From the NCBI GenBank assembly GCA_002718285.1, contig PBAR01000002.1:1-46043 (forward strand): a stretch of 46,043 nt of DNA. The letters are read 5' to 3'. The stretch comes from Fidelibacterota bacterium. GTDB lineage: Bacteria; Marinisomatota; Marinisomatia; Marinisomatales; UBA1611. The notes under the pieces were generated by a model. It made no database searches and was not told the origin of the DNA. It saw only the letters and a list, made by a program, of their open reading frames with translations. Shown here one piece after another: positions 1 to 9,036 of this stretch. Each line of letters opens with the position of its first letter. Position 1 is the stretch's first letter. A program made the translations under genes and the position numbers.

Positions 1-647
1 GTCACTTCAATGGCCCGGTTGATAAATCCAACAGTGTCAATGGCATTACCAACATAAGCCAAATCTCCATCCAGTACTACACAGGGACGCTCACCGGCAA
101 TCACATAGCTTACATAAACATTACCATTTGCATCGGTTACTGCTTCCGTAAGCGAACTTTCACCAACCCACATTGCAACACCTTCACCAGTCATGTAATT
201 GATCTTGTAAAGAGTCTTGTAATGTGAACTGAGTATATGTCCGTCCTGATCAACTTCAATACCACGACCACCACCGGAACTTGCGCTCTCAGCAGTAAGA
301 GAATCAGAAGTGCCATCAGGGAAAGTCAGAATCTCAATCGGTGAAAAACTAACATGATCACCTGTTGCCGGATCCAGAACATAGATCCCTTTATAGTGAA
401 CCGTATCACCGCTTGCCAAAATTTCTCTACGGCCTTTCCCGCCATAGATATTGATCCAGACATTACCATCGGGAGCCACGGCTACACCATGAGGTGAATT
501 CTGCCAGGCAACACCTGCAGTACCCTGTACAACGCCACCAAGGGTGTCATTAAAATCGAGTAAGGTTGAACTATAGCTAAACTCGGCTTTCATAACACCA
601 ATAGACAAGATCAGAGCAAAGACAAAAGTACATATCTTTTTATTCAT
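1..647 (-). CDS. Secreted beta-propeller-like protein, C-terminus beyond window edge
   Basis: A minus-strand frame opens with ATG at 647 and stays open to base 1 (about 215 codons), so the C-terminus is missing. The start is supported by a good ribosome site, AGGAG five bases upstream, which is unusual here because most neighbours have none. The N-terminus is a typical signal peptide: MNKK, a hydrophobic core, then VMKA before the mature chain. The mature part contains short repeated blades such as SPHGVAVAPDGNVW and GRGIEVDQDGHIL, the pattern of NHL/SMP-30-like propellers. No catalytic motif can be named. It is separated from the operon ending at 812 by 164 AT-rich bases and is probably transcribed on its own. 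The propeller assignment is by pattern only; the function is unknown. Confidence 0.75.
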   Translation of the reverse strand, partial: MNKKICTFVFALILSIGVMKAEFSYSSTLLDFNDTLGGVVQGTAGVAWQNSPHGVAVAPDGNVWINIYGGKGRREILASGDTVHYKGIYVLDPATGDHVSFSPIEILTFPDGTSDSLTAESASSGGGRGIEVDQDGHILSSHYKTLYKINYMTGEGVAMWVGESSLTEAVTDANGNVYVSYVIAGERPCVVLDGDLAYVGNAIDTVGFINRAIEV

Positions 648-811
648 TGCTTCTCCTTTTTTTTTTATTATTGAATTATTATATAGCAATAGTGCCGGAA
701 GACACATTAACACACACATATAGTCTACAAGAATTAACCAAATAGGGCAAGTTTTATTCTTAATTATTGAAATTAATTTGATAATAGGTTTTTCTTATTT
801 AAAAACTAAAA

Positions 812-2959
812 CTATCGAATAACTACAAATTTTTTTACAATTTGATCTCCTTTCATAATTGATATTTCATTATTTACAGATGAGATGATGTTATCTGTAA
901 CATAAAAATGGGCAATATAGATACCTGGAGATATTACCTGCCTTCCTGAAGTAATCAGATTCCATGCTTCATCTCCACTTCCGTCCCTATGTGAAATTCG
1001 GTGAATGAGATCCCCCCGCTCAGTAAAAATTTTAATATCGCATTGACCGGGAATATTTAAAAACATGATTTTATCCCGCTCGCCGATATATTGCAGATCT
1101 TTACCTGCAATGTGGTAAGGGTTTGGTACGATACGAATATCCTCCAATGCCTGTCCGGACTGGCGCCTAAGATAAGCCGGTTTTGATGTTTTTGTATAAA
1201 ATCTGCTGCTTTTTAATTCCCCGACCGGGTTTAAACTTCCTGAAGTATTTTCACTACCGTCAGTTTTAGATTGAATAAAATAATAATATGAATTACCGCG
1301 TATCGGAGTTAGATCATCAAAGCTGTATATTCCTGCAGGACCTGAATAAATATTGATATAGGTTGTATCAGACTTACCTGTTGCGCGCCAAATCTCATAT
1401 CCTCCAAAGTTAGAGTCATTTTCCGAAGGGCTTGGATCCCAGTTTAAAAATATTCGGTCTCCTCCTGATCTAACATCAAACAATGCCGGTGGTAAGGGTG
1501 CTTCTGGAATCTGAAAACTAGATTCATAATTCCTTAGTGCTCTTCCAAAAGTTTTCAATATTGAATCTTTTCCTGTAAATACCCAGGAATTCTTATAAAT
1601 ATTTCTATCACTGGTTTCAGCTCCATCGGGAAGGATAAACGGAGAAGCACCATTCTTCCAATTAAATCCTATTGATTCACACAGCTCTCTACTCAGTCCA
1701 TTGATACCTTCTGCTTCAACAATAACAATACTCTCACCAAATGGAATATCAAAAGGTCCATAGCTCAGCATTGTATTCATTCCACCTCCATCATTATGTA
1801 AATCAAATGGTTTTATGCCATGTTTCAAATATTCATCTGAATCAGGATCTCCCATTGCTACTTCATCCGGTCGTTCAGCGCCTCCCAACCCAAGATGGGG
1901 TATGCCAGAAAGCATCTCATATAACTGAGCCATGGCAGGTTCATCTGTTTTCGACAGGTTACCTAGATTCGGGTAGGTATCTCCCGCGTGCCAGCCCCAG
2001 AACAAAGGCTGATTTATATTATCGATAGAACTATTCCAGCTCTCATCCACATGAAGGACCACTGTTCCGGCATGCTGAGGGGCTGTCAATCGACCATTAC
2101 CACGAAAATCAGGTCCACCAATATTATTAACCTGAAACACGGTCGCAGAGCGACCATACCAGGAAATAACAGCCCGTAACCATTCTGGACTTGGATCTGC
2201 TTCAGTAATAGAATTATTATAATTTTCTGAAAAATTTTCACCTCTTCGAGTGACCCAGGAATTCTTACCCCATTTTTGTTGACCATCTAAAATAATACCC
2301 GCTTCCCTGGAAACACTGTATCTAGTACCCCAACCAATCACTACACCATTAAGATCAGCGCTTAATTCAATTTCATTATCCCAGTCGATGTTTCCAGTAT
2401 TTGTAAAAGTAAATACCTTAATGAAATAATTATCATGGTATTCTTGGCTAAAAGCATAAACTCGTCTTTCCATTGTAAGACCCATTGATGTATTTACAGT
2501 ATTCACAATTATACGGTCTGATACAATTTCAGAATTCACGGAATCAATTTCAGCATTATAAAAACTATTTAAGTCTATCCCATCAACATAAACTGAAGGA
2601 GGCATGAATTTTGCTATCTGGTAAAGCTCCATTGGGAAAAGGCTGTTCCCTGCATCGCTTAAAACAAAATATAATCCATAATGACCCCAATCATACCCAT
2701 CACTATCATTAAAGTCTTTACAGGCTATCCAGGATCTTTTAATCACAGAATTATCTTGGTATAAATAATCTGCCGGCCAGATCAAACCTTCATAATATGT
2801 ATTATTCCAGGCACGCTCACTGCCATAAGCAGAAAAATGACTTTGAAGAGAACCAATTTTTACATATCGTTTTAAGGTTTCATCTACCTTTGCTACCAAT
2901 ACTAAGGGTAAAAAAAATAATAAAATATTTTTTACAAATCGTTTATACAAAAAAATCAT
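812..2959 (-). CDS. Large secreted protein with fibronectin-III-like and C-terminal sorting-type domains (paralogue of 9037-11187)
   Basis: A 715-residue exported protein with an N-terminal hydrophobic signal (YKRFVKNILLFFLPLVLVAK). The first ~460 residues form a conserved block of unknown fold. It ends with the signature GLSRELCESIGFNWKNG and the segment KNSWVFTGKDSILKTF, both also present in the 9037-11187 protein. Residues ~490-590 look like a fibronectin type III module (FDVRSGGDRIFLNWDPSPSE, then GGYEIWRA). The end (IRIVPNPYHIAGKDLQY through GDEAWNLITSGRQVISPGIY to KKFVVIR) resembles the FlgD/Ig-like sorting domain of FCB secreted proteins. Its ATG overlaps the stop of the upstream TonB receptor by one base (TAATG), so translation is probably coupled. 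It ends in TAG. The role is not known; a surface partner of the receptor is inferred from the repeated pairing. Confidence 0.85.
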   Translation of the reverse strand: MIFLYKRFVKNILLFFLPLVLVAKVDETLKRYVKIGSLQSHFSAYGSERAWNNTYYEGLIWPADYLYQDNSVIKRSWIACKDFNDSDGYDWGHYGLYFVLSDAGNSLFPMELYQIAKFMPPSVYVDGIDLNSFYNAEIDSVNSEIVSDRIIVNTVNTSMGLTMERRVYAFSQEYHDNYFIKVFTFTNTGNIDWDNEIELSADLNGVVIGWGTRYSVSREAGIILDGQQKWGKNSWVTRRGENFSENYNNSITEADPSPEWLRAVISWYGRSATVFQVNNIGGPDFRGNGRLTAPQHAGTVVLHVDESWNSSIDNINQPLFWGWHAGDTYPNLGNLSKTDEPAMAQLYEMLSGIPHLGLGGAERPDEVAMGDPDSDEYLKHGIKPFDLHNDGGGMNTMLSYGPFDIPFGESIVIVEAEGINGLSRELCESIGFNWKNGASPFILPDGAETSDRNIYKNSWVFTGKDSILKTFGRALRNYESSFQIPEAPLPPALFDVRSGGDRIFLNWDPSPSENDSNFGGYEIWRATGKSDTTYINIYSGPAGIYSFDDLTPIRGNSYYYFIQSKTDGSENTSGSLNPVGELKSSRFYTKTSKPAYLRRQSGQALEDIRIVPNPYHIAGKDLQYIGERDKIMFLNIPGQCDIKIFTERGDLIHRISHRDGSGDEAWNLITSGRQVISPGIYIAHFYVTDNIISSVNNEISIMKGDQIVKKFVVIR

Positions 2960-5900
2960 TAAAAATGAATAGAAATACCAAAATAAATATCACGGGGGTT
3001 CAAAAAAGAAACTGCTCTGATATTCGGCATATCGATATATGCTTTTGAATCAAGAATTTTCTTATCTTCTGGAGTAGGGTTCTCCCAATCATCAGGCTCA
3101 TAAGGCTGATAAGGTATAGACCAATCACGATATTTTCCAATACGATCATTCCCTTTTTCCTTACCATCTTCCCAGGAAAATCTAAGTGATTCTAAGTAAT
3201 CTATATAATCATAGTAATCTGCAAATCCTGCATAACTAAGAAATTGGTTGTTAAAAAGATTACGCACATCTAAAATAAAGTCTACATACCCCTGCCTCCA
3301 ACGCAGACGCTTACTTACGCGTAAATTTGTATTGTATGAATCTTCCCACTGTACATTATCAGAAACACCAGGAATATTTTGAGGATTATAGGTTTCGTAG
3401 GAACCAGTTTTATAATTAAAAATAAAACTCGAAGTCCATTCTCCAAGGAGATGGGTTTTCATCAATTTCGGTCCAAAATTATTTGGTGATTTAAGGTTGA
3501 TCACAGCTCTTAGGTATGGCCTCGGTCTCGGTTTTGACTGGTATTGATTAAGACTCTCATAATCACGCTGCATGTTAGGATCTTGAAACTGCCTCAATAA
3601 TCCAAAATATCCTGAAGATTGCACTAGATATGTATAATTAATCATCCCTGTTATCCAATCTCCAATATTTTTCTTTAGGGTAAGCTCCACTCCCCGAATA
3701 TCTTCATAGTTATTATTCTCAATACGGTTAACCTGAACTGTTCCATTCATATTCTGATAATAGATCCAGCCGGGTTGATTGGTAATATCCTTATAAAACA
3801 GTGCCAGATTAAAAAGGTAATTGCCAAATGGATTGGATGAAAAACCGACTTCATAGGCTACTGTTTTTTCAAAATCCATATTTGGGTCACCAAGGTGAGT
3901 AACCAGTCCGTTGCTCTCTCGCTGGAGACGGAATCGGTAAGAAGAGGACGGCTCTGAATAAAAATGACCATAGTTAAAATATAATTTTGATTTTTCTGTA
4001 ATTGGATGTGAGATGCCTAACCGGGGACTTAGAGCAAAATTTGGTTTTGATTTTTTAGTGTCTGCATTGGTTTCAATCTCATTACCTAATCCCTGCTTAA
4101 AAGATTCATCATACACGTCCAGATTGTACACTTCAGAATTAGCATTAGATAAATCAGTGCGTAATCCAAGATTTGCTATAAACCCTTCATACTCTACCTT
4201 ATCCTGAATATAGAAATAGGTTCTAAATGGCATTACATCATAAACCATTGAACGATTCCATGTTGACATACCCGGGTTTTGTGCATAGGATCTGATCTTG
4301 TATGAATTGATTACAGCACCAATTCCAGCTTTTATTTGATGATTTGATTTATATTGATTGGTGTAATCTGATTTTAAAATAACAGTTGAATTTTTTGTTT
4401 GATCTCGACCCAAGTTCATCCAACCACCGATATTCATTCCGTTAATTCCTGTTACACTATGCCCCCAATAACCATAAGGTGCTTCATCTGCGAGATAATG
4501 ATCATTACCTGGGATAATTGCATACTGCTTTGAAGTATCCCTATCCAGTGTCTGGTAAGTATCATAGATATTAGACTGTAACTGTAAAACTATATCAAAA
4601 AATTCTTTTTCTGAAACCATATGGGTTAATCTAAAACCTACAATAGAACGATTTAGTTTTGTAGGGGAGAAATACCCTGGCATAAATAAAATGCTATTTC
4701 CGGAACTGCTGTTAAGGAGGTTTGCAACTTCATATGTAGTCCTTAGAAAATAACCGGTTGGTGTCGTTTTCCAATTATATGGGGAGACAGACTGTATAGT
4801 TCCAGACTGAAAAGAAAAATTAAATTTAGTTTTTCTGGAAAAATCAGCTGTGAGTTTGATCAGTGTTGACTTATCGTCATAATTTTTGAATGATAATGGG
4901 AAAACAAAGGCTTCATTTTCACTGCGGTAACTGATAAGGAATCTCAAAGCACCAAGATTTTTAGAAAAATAAGGTACAGGTCCTTTTAAATAAAAATCTA
5001 CATTTTCATCAGGGTGTTGAATTACACCATAGCGTCGATGTTCCCATTTAAAAATCTGCTGTGCCGCCTTTGGGGTCATATCATTGGAAAGGTCATTATC
5101 ATTTAAGGTTGCATCTGCAATTGCATTCCAGCCTTCAAAAGAAGGATACTGCCTTTTCGTATAAGCATCCCAATTACCATTTTCCGTACCAGACCAGGCA
5201 ACATTGTCATCTAAAAAAGGTCTTAAAAAATAAGAATTCCTTGAAAAAAGTGAAGTCCCAAAATGCTTTTGTGCAGGGGGACTATGGCGAAAGGTAAACC
5301 CGCCATGGATCCGATCTTTATTACCTTCCGCCAGAATTACATTCACTATTCCCGATCGAATATTACCATATTCCGCATTAAACCCACCTGTCTGTACCTG
5401 CACTTCCTGAATAATACCCATAGGTAAAGATGTGTAAGGGACATTAGATCTTTCATCATTATACGATATTCCATCAACCTGAAAAAGCGACTCACGGCTA
5501 CCTCCACCTCTGACAGACATTCCTTCTATACCCGACTGCAAACCTATCACATCTATAATCTCATCAAATGGAAGAGTCTCTATTTCTTTAGAACTGATAT
5601 TAATCTGACTATTAGAAATATCAGGAATAACTATTGGTCTTTTTGCTTGTACGGTTACTGTTGCCATTTCAATAGATTTCTGGATCATTTTCACAGAAAT
5701 AATCGTAGTTTGATCAATTTTTACTTCCACACCTGTAATGCTGTGCTTTGCATAACCGATCATGGAAATATCAATATCATATATACCTGGAGGAAGGTTT
5801 AAAATAGTAAAACTTCCATCAGAGTCTGATACGGATCCCAGGCTGGTATTCCTTACTAATATATTTACCCCAGACATTGGAGAACCAGAATCGGCGTCTA

Positions 5901-5991
5901 CAAGAATACCCGATATTTTTCCTGATATACCAGGGAAAACATTATTTATGAGAAGGAAAACAGCAACCAGGAAAAATCTAGAATGGCCCAT
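2959..5991 (-). CDS. TonB-dependent receptor with N-terminal carboxypeptidase-regulatory domain
   Basis: A 1010-residue outer-membrane transporter. A signal peptide (~1-24) is followed by a carboxypeptidase-regulatory-like beta-sandwich (~25-110; SGILVDADSGSPMSGVNILV). Then comes the plug domain (~115-220), with SVRGGGSRESLFQVDGISYN and IQEVQVQTGGFNAEYGN typical of TonB receptor plugs. The rest is a long beta-barrel ending in the aromatic-rich strand IYFGISIHF. Family members use TonB-derived energy to import oligomers or chelates; the substrate cannot be read from sequence. The gene starts 17 bases after the TIG-lipoprotein stop and overlaps the next gene by one base. No clear Shine-Dalgarno site precedes it. 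It is a diverged paralogue of the receptor at 11177-14335 and sits in the same operon. Confidence 0.93.
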   Translation of the reverse strand: MGHSRFFLVAVFLLINNVFPGISGKISGILVDADSGSPMSGVNILVRNTSLGSVSDSDGSFTILNLPPGIYDIDISMIGYAKHSITGVEVKIDQTTIISVKMIQKSIEMATVTVQAKRPIVIPDISNSQINISSKEIETLPFDEIIDVIGLQSGIEGMSVRGGGSRESLFQVDGISYNDERSNVPYTSLPMGIIQEVQVQTGGFNAEYGNIRSGIVNVILAEGNKDRIHGGFTFRHSPPAQKHFGTSLFSRNSYFLRPFLDDNVAWSGTENGNWDAYTKRQYPSFEGWNAIADATLNDNDLSNDMTPKAAQQIFKWEHRRYGVIQHPDENVDFYLKGPVPYFSKNLGALRFLISYRSENEAFVFPLSFKNYDDKSTLIKLTADFSRKTKFNFSFQSGTIQSVSPYNWKTTPTGYFLRTTYEVANLLNSSSGNSILFMPGYFSPTKLNRSIVGFRLTHMVSEKEFFDIVLQLQSNIYDTYQTLDRDTSKQYAIIPGNDHYLADEAPYGYWGHSVTGINGMNIGGWMNLGRDQTKNSTVILKSDYTNQYKSNHQIKAGIGAVINSYKIRSYAQNPGMSTWNRSMVYDVMPFRTYFYIQDKVEYEGFIANLGLRTDLSNANSEVYNLDVYDESFKQGLGNEIETNADTKKSKPNFALSPRLGISHPITEKSKLYFNYGHFYSEPSSSYRFRLQRESNGLVTHLGDPNMDFEKTVAYEVGFSSNPFGNYLFNLALFYKDITNQPGWIYYQNMNGTVQVNRIENNNYEDIRGVELTLKKNIGDWITGMINYTYLVQSSGYFGLLRQFQDPNMQRDYESLNQYQSKPRPRPYLRAVINLKSPNNFGPKLMKTHLLGEWTSSFIFNYKTGSYETYNPQNIPGVSDNVQWEDSYNTNLRVSKRLRWRQGYVDFILDVRNLFNNQFLSYAGFADYYDYIDYLESLRFSWEDGKEKGNDRIGKYRDWSIPYQPYEPDDWENPTPEDKKILDSKAYIDMPNIRAVSFLNPRDIYFGISIHF

Positions 5992-6008
5992 AAAGCCAAT
6001 ATAAGGGC

Positions 6009-7232
6009 TTAGGGACGGCCATAATACGCCGCGCCGTTCATCCTGGTATCAATACGTTGTACGCGATTAGTCTCTTCTGTCCTGTTAATCACATACAGAT
6101 ACTGAGAATTGCCCCAGGCCATATAACTGATTGGCGGTGTAAGGACAGTCGGATAGAATGGGGAAGGACCGATACTTTCAATAAGTGTCAGAGGCTGGGT
6201 CTGACTATCAGAACCTACCAATAAACTACCTCCTTCTGTAATTGCAAAACATAATGCGGAAAAATCTTTATTTGAATAAGAAGTCCAATCAAATACCAGT
6301 TCAAGATCTCCAAGAGCACCGGAAGCATCCAAAATAGGCAGTCTGTAAATGGCTTCTTCTGCAAATACATTCTTTGTTAATATGTAAACCCAACTGCCAA
6401 AAACACGCAAACATTTAGTATCCAGATCTCCTAAATCCTTTACTTCAGTAACGCCTGAAGTAAGTCCATCATTATCACTAATATCTACAACATCGATAGA
6501 TGACCCTGAACCACTTGCATATAAGTTACCATGGGTATCAAAATCGAGATCACTGGCATTTCCATTCAAACGCTTAAATATTTCAGAATTCTCCTTTGGA
6601 GTCCCTTCAAGATCCTTGCATAAAAACCGCTGCGAGTTTACGTAATAAATATTACCATCTGGGCCAAGCTTCATTCCTGCACCTTTACTTAGTGATCCAG
6701 ACCATACCACCGAATCCTGGTTTGTATCTACTTTCCAAAATTCTGCATTTGGCGAGGCATCCATAGAAACAAATATATTCTCCTGGTTATCCAGATCAAG
6801 ACTGTAAATATCGGTGAATTGATCGAAAGGCCCATAATCAACTACTGCTGCTGTTAAAATATATTTTGCATTGTATTCCCCAAAAAGGAACGCACCTTGA
6901 ACAGCAACTTTAATTTTTACACTGTCACTTACTAAATTCGGCGGCACAACTAATATTCTTGTCGAAGTTGCATCAACAACGTTACCCAAAAGGCTATTGA
7001 AATAAACAATATTTTTAGTTTCAGTATCTGAAAAATTTTGTCCAGTAATTGTCACAGTATCAATACCGGCAAAAGCTCCACCAGAGGGTTCAACATTAGT
7101 AATAACAGGCGTTTCACCTCCCGTGTCATCACCATCCCAAATATCCTCAGGATAGTTGGGGTCATCACATGAAAAAATAGTTATTAAAATAAATATAAAA
7201 TAGTCCCTGAATTTGATATAATGTGAATTCAT
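6009..7232 (-). CDS. Lipoprotein with IPT/TIG domain and beta-propeller-like C-terminal part
   Basis: A 407-residue predicted lipoprotein. The N-terminus is a short hydrophobic signal ending in a lipobox-like ITIFSCDD, so Cys would be lipidated. Residues ~40-125 fit an IPT/TIG immunoglobulin-like domain (ITNVEPSGGAFAGIDTVTIT, GQNFSD, LVVPPNLVSDSVKIKV). The remainder has repeated blade-like segments (NIFVSMDASPNAEFWKVD, GMKLGPDGNIYYVNS, DLDFDTHGNLYASG), which suggests a propeller. Such surface lipoproteins often accompany TonB receptors and may bind a ligand or carry an enzyme; no catalytic residues are evident. Its ATG overlaps the stop of the PorV/PorQ gene by four bases (ATGA). It is followed by the first TonB receptor after 17 bases. 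Confidence 0.8.
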   Translation of the reverse strand: MNSHYIKFRDYFIFILITIFSCDDPNYPEDIWDGDDTGGETPVITNVEPSGGAFAGIDTVTITGQNFSDTETKNIVYFNSLLGNVVDATSTRILVVPPNLVSDSVKIKVAVQGAFLFGEYNAKYILTAAVVDYGPFDQFTDIYSLDLDNQENIFVSMDASPNAEFWKVDTNQDSVVWSGSLSKGAGMKLGPDGNIYYVNSQRFLCKDLEGTPKENSEIFKRLNGNASDLDFDTHGNLYASGSGSSIDVVDISDNDGLTSGVTEVKDLGDLDTKCLRVFGSWVYILTKNVFAEEAIYRLPILDASGALGDLELVFDWTSYSNKDFSALCFAITEGGSLLVGSDSQTQPLTLIESIGPSPFYPTVLTPPISYMAWGNSQYLYVINRTEETNRVQRIDTRMNGAAYYGRP

Positions 7233-8218
7233 CTTGATATACCAATACTAAGTCGACTTACAGAATCAAAAATTCCAAAAGGTGTGTGTGCATAGTCAAT
7301 CATTAGAGGACCAATTTTAGCACCGCATCCAAAAGTAAATCCTCTTTCATCATAATTATAGAGATAACCAAATCTAGCTTTAAATAATTTTCTCAGGGAA
7401 TATTCAAAACCCATATTAATCCGTTCTGGATAGGATCTGGGGTGAAGCGCATCAACAGCCATAACTAAACTATGCGAACCACCAATTAAAGGAGTGAAGC
7501 TAAGAATATCAATTGATCCTCCAATTCTAAATGTTAACGGAAGTTGAAATCCATCATAAGCATATTGAGACTCTTCACTAAAGTTTCTAACTGACATACC
7601 AAAAGTAAAACCATGCCAACCAGTTTGATAAATAGTGCCAAAATCAAACGCCAATGCAGACGCAATATTTTTTTGGACTACCTGAGAAGTATCAGATGTT
7701 GGAACTACACTGCGACCCAGATATTGGTATGCTTTTTTAACTTGGCCTCCAACTGAAAAATTTTCTGATAGAGCCCGGCCGTATCCCGCACCCATGGCCA
7801 TAGCAGCAGGTTTAAATACTTCAGTATCAATGAAACCCTGCTCATTGTCCCATACCATAGTTCCCTGCAATTCTCCATAATCTACATTATGAAATGTTAT
7901 TCCAAAAACACCATATTGCCCATTCCTTGGATTGAAGGATAAACTCAGAGCTTGATGCTGAATATCTGCAATCCAATTATTAGAGCTAAAATTGATATCC
8001 AGAAACCCTTGCTGCCTTGATAATCCAGCAGGATTAAAAAACAAAGATGCGGATCCTGTATGAAAAGTTGTTAATGCATCTCCCATCCCACCACCACGCG
8101 CATCAGCTGACACACTTAAAAATTGAAACCCTGTCTGTGCCAATTTTTTATTCTCAGAACCAAACAATAGAGAGAACAGAAATATAATGATGATACTATG
8201 CATTCTGAATTTTACCAT
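7229..8218 (-). CDS. PorV/PorQ family outer-membrane beta-barrel protein
   Basis: A 329-residue protein with a signal peptide. The family hallmark follows directly: LSVSADARGGGMGDALTT, then SASLFFNPAGLSR. The rest alternates amphipathic strands, as in a FadL-like ~14-stranded barrel, and ends in RLSIGISR. In Bacteroidota, PorV and PorQ are outer-membrane parts of the type IX secretion system that shuttle or attach cargo bearing C-terminal sorting domains. PorV-like paralogues beside cargo genes are common in Marinimicrobia and Calditrichota. Here it lies between two lipoprotein genes in an operon with two ~715-residue proteins carrying such C-terminal domains, which makes a dedicated cargo partner plausible (inference). 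It overlaps both neighbours: TAATG (1 base) upstream and ATGA (4 bases) downstream. It ends in TGA. Confidence 0.88.
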   Translation of the reverse strand: MVKFRMHSIIIIFLFSLLFGSENKKLAQTGFQFLSVSADARGGGMGDALTTFHTGSASLFFNPAGLSRQQGFLDINFSSNNWIADIQHQALSLSFNPRNGQYGVFGITFHNVDYGELQGTMVWDNEQGFIDTEVFKPAAMAMGAGYGRALSENFSVGGQVKKAYQYLGRSVVPTSDTSQVVQKNIASALAFDFGTIYQTGWHGFTFGMSVRNFSEESQYAYDGFQLPLTFRIGGSIDILSFTPLIGGSHSLVMAVDALHPRSYPERINMGFEYSLRKLFKARFGYLYNYDERGFTFGCGAKIGPLMIDYAHTPFGIFDSVSRLSIGISR

Positions 8219-9033
8219 TATTCTCCTACCCCCAAAACATTAATGAAATCTGTTTTTGTGACCGTGTTAGATAAATAACCATCAGAGACAGTAATGGATG
8301 GAGAAAATTTTCCTGAATCTACATAGGCATGTCGTACAAAGGATGAATCAGATCTGCTACTACCATCTCCAAAATCCCATAAATAAGATATAATGGGATA
8401 AGAACCTTTCGCAGATTGGTCCGTGAAGGATATGGTATCACCGACAGATACGTTAGACGAGCTAACAATAAAAGATGCCTTAGGGGGCAAATTATCATTA
8501 AGAAATACCATATGCAGGGTGGAAACATTCGGATTAATTACTCTCGCAAGATAAAGACCGTTCAATCCACTATATGCTTTTCTTGTCCTTGTCTCGGGAC
8601 ATCCTGCAACATTGGTTAAAGTTAAAATTTCATTTTCTGATTCAACGGATTGACCACCTGAATTATATAAGCTAAATCCAGAGGATGAATTAATAGCAAC
8701 AAAATAGGAATCAGCCTGCTGAGGAGCGTAAACCATGAAGAAACAAGTATCAGCAATAAGCGGAAGTTTCCAAGCACTGGTATTACTTATTGAAATAAAT
8801 GAAGATGTGTCAATTTTAAGTGTATCGTAGAGAGCAATTAAGCTTAGGGAATCATCTGCAAAAGCAATAGCATTAATAGCATTTTCAGTATTAGATAAAA
8901 TATCACATATCGTAATATCAATCGCAAGTGCTCCCACATCATCATCTTGATACTCATTCATCAATCCATCACACCCAAGAATAAACAAAAACAATGTAGA
9001 ATAAATACAAAATTGATTAGAACTCTTAATCAT
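8218..9033 (-). CDS. Lipoprotein with C-terminal PKD domain
   Basis: A 271-residue predicted lipoprotein with lipobox-like LFILGCDG near residue 21. Residues ~25-175 are unassigned; they contain CPETRTRKAYSGLNGLYLAR and several Ser/Thr-rich strands. Residues ~180-268 are a PKD domain, seen in SVGDTISFTDQS, ISYLWDFGDGSS and HAYVDSGKFSPSITVSD. PKD folds are protein- or glycan-contacting modules in surface proteins. The gene begins three bases after the stop of the ~716-residue protein and overlaps the PorV/PorQ start by one base, so it is firmly inside the seven-gene operon. The exact function is unknown; a surface-exposed accessory to the receptor complex is the simplest guess. Confidence 0.8.
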   Translation of the reverse strand: MIKSSNQFCIYSTLFLFILGCDGLMNEYQDDDVGALAIDITICDILSNTENAINAIAFADDSLSLIALYDTLKIDTSSFISISNTSAWKLPLIADTCFFMVYAPQQADSYFVAINSSSGFSLYNSGGQSVESENEILTLTNVAGCPETRTRKAYSGLNGLYLARVINPNVSTLHMVFLNDNLPPKASFIVSSSNVSVGDTISFTDQSAKGSYPIISYLWDFGDGSSRSDSSFVRHAYVDSGKFSPSITVSDGYLSNTVTKTDFINVLGVGE

Positions 9034-9036
9034 ATT